A stretch of 62,356 nucleotides of DNA, from positions 92,501 to 154,856 of the forward strand of contig CACCNI010000001.1 in the NCBI GenBank assembly GCA_902547215.1, read 5' to 3'. The translations under genes and the position numbers were made by a program. Under the pieces are notes generated by a model. That model ran no database searches. It was given only the letters and a program-made list of their open reading frames with translations, and was not told the DNA's origin. This DNA is from an uncultured Pelagibacteraceae bacterium. GTDB lineage: Bacteria > Pseudomonadota > Alphaproteobacteria > Pelagibacterales > Pelagibacteraceae. Shown piece by piece: positions 61,938-62,356 of the stretch; positions within the stretch are counted from its first letter, which is position 1; every line of letters begins with the position of its first letter.

Positions 61938-62356
61938 ATGAAAATAAAAAAAAAAATTGTTTTAGTAGGCATGATGGGATCAGGAAAATCAACAATTGGT
62001 GCTTTATTGTCAAAAAAAATGAATATGAAATTTATAGATCTAGATCAAAAAATCGAAACAATTGAAAAACAAACAATTAGCCAAATTTTTAAACTTAAAG
62101 GTGAAAAGTATTTTAGAGCAATAGAAGTTAAAACAATCTTATCGCTTCTGGACTCTAAAGAAAAAGAATTGGTTTTATCTTTGGGAGGTGGTTCGATTCT
62201 AAACGAAAAAGTCAGAATGAATGTCAGAAACAATTCATTATCATTTTGGTTAAATTGGAAACCTTTAACAATTATTAAGAGGATTAGGAAATCTTCAAAA
62301 AGACCACTTATTCAGGGATTAAACGATCAAGACATTGAAAAAATGATGCTAGATAG
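61938..62356 (+). CDS. aroK: shikimate kinase (3' end cut by window edge)
   Basis: The first 139 codons of a shikimate kinase, which phosphorylates shikimate ahead of AroA. Walker A GMMGSGKSTIGALL (residues 11-24), DLDQKIE with the substrate Asp, FRAIEVKTI with the Arg, and the substrate Gly-rich LSLGGGSI are all present. The reading frame is still open at 62356. aroB usually follows aroK but is outside the window. Confidence 0.94.
   Translation, partial: MKIKKKIVLVGMMGSGKSTIGALLSKKMNMKFIDLDQKIETIEKQTISQIFKLKGEKYFRAIEVKTILSLLDSKEKELVLSLGGGSILNEKVRMNVRNNSLSFWLNWKPLTIIKRIRKSSKRPLIQGLNDQDIEKMMLD

Overview
The window is a chromosomal segment of a SAR11 (Pelagibacterales) alphaproteobacterium. 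The 16S rRNA gene at the left end carries, on its complementary strand, what I recall as the SAR11-specific probe targets 441R (1306-1327), 542R (1234-1251) and 732R (1039-1061). The subclade probe 152R matches with two mismatches (about 1582-1603), so it may not be a subclade Ia strain. The DNA is very AT-rich, genes overlap by 1 or 4 nt, only one gap reaches about 300 nt, and gcrA, DUF4167, DUF2948, DUF1178, hisZ and cycM are alphaproteobacterial markers. There are no insertion sequences, prophage genes or CRISPR arrays.

Layout. 1-2035: start of an rRNA operon running left (16S, tRNA-Ile, tRNA-Ala; 23S lies outside), with its promoter and a 19-bp processing stem. 2036-20566: M23 peptidase; lysC-ispG-prfA-prmC-DUF4167; ubiG; argJ; secA; accA; glcB; an ffs(SRP RNA)-dnaX-ybaB-recR unit; pheA; kdsB. 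20656-30233: cycM, argF-argD, an ABC-2 permease, gcrA, an epimerase-like gene, and a forward run rnd-kdsD-lptC-lptB-aroA. 30341-37804: rpsA-ihfB-pyrF-trpF-trpB-trpA-accD-folC. 37801-41496: trxA, then three DNA-metabolism genes (sbcB, an MGME1-like nuclease, rmuC). 41588-49701: hisG-hisZ-hisS with tRNA-His, cspA, tRNA-Phe, infA, hisD, DUF2948, murA, dcd, two tiny basic ORFs and tRNA-Thr. 49702-57792: TVP38 protein, then rpmH-rnpA-yidD-yidC-argB-HAD-dapD-dapE-deacetylase-SET. 57776-62356: truA, fmt, def, two envelope proteins of unknown function, and a truncated shikimate kinase gene.

The genes amount to a core of amino-acid biosynthesis (Arg, His, Trp, Phe, Lys/DAP), translation, membrane insertion, Kdo/LPS transport, fatty-acid initiation and DNA maintenance. 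The most interesting signals are: (1) structural RNAs fused directly to coding genes, especially tRNA-His ending 5 nt before the hisS start codon and SRP RNA ending 8 nt before dnaX; (2) a syntenic trpF-trpB-trpA-accD-folC operon in which normally invariant motifs of all five enzymes are changed; (3) a tRNA-Thr with an apparent U19-A56 swap of the G19-C56 pair; (4) an AccA with a C-terminal membrane segment; (5) adjacent, overlapping genes for a histone-deacetylase-like hydrolase and a SET methyltransferase; and (6) loss of expected neighbours (lptA, cmk, engB) from conserved loci. No searches could be run, so every statement about family norms rests on remembered consensus motifs.
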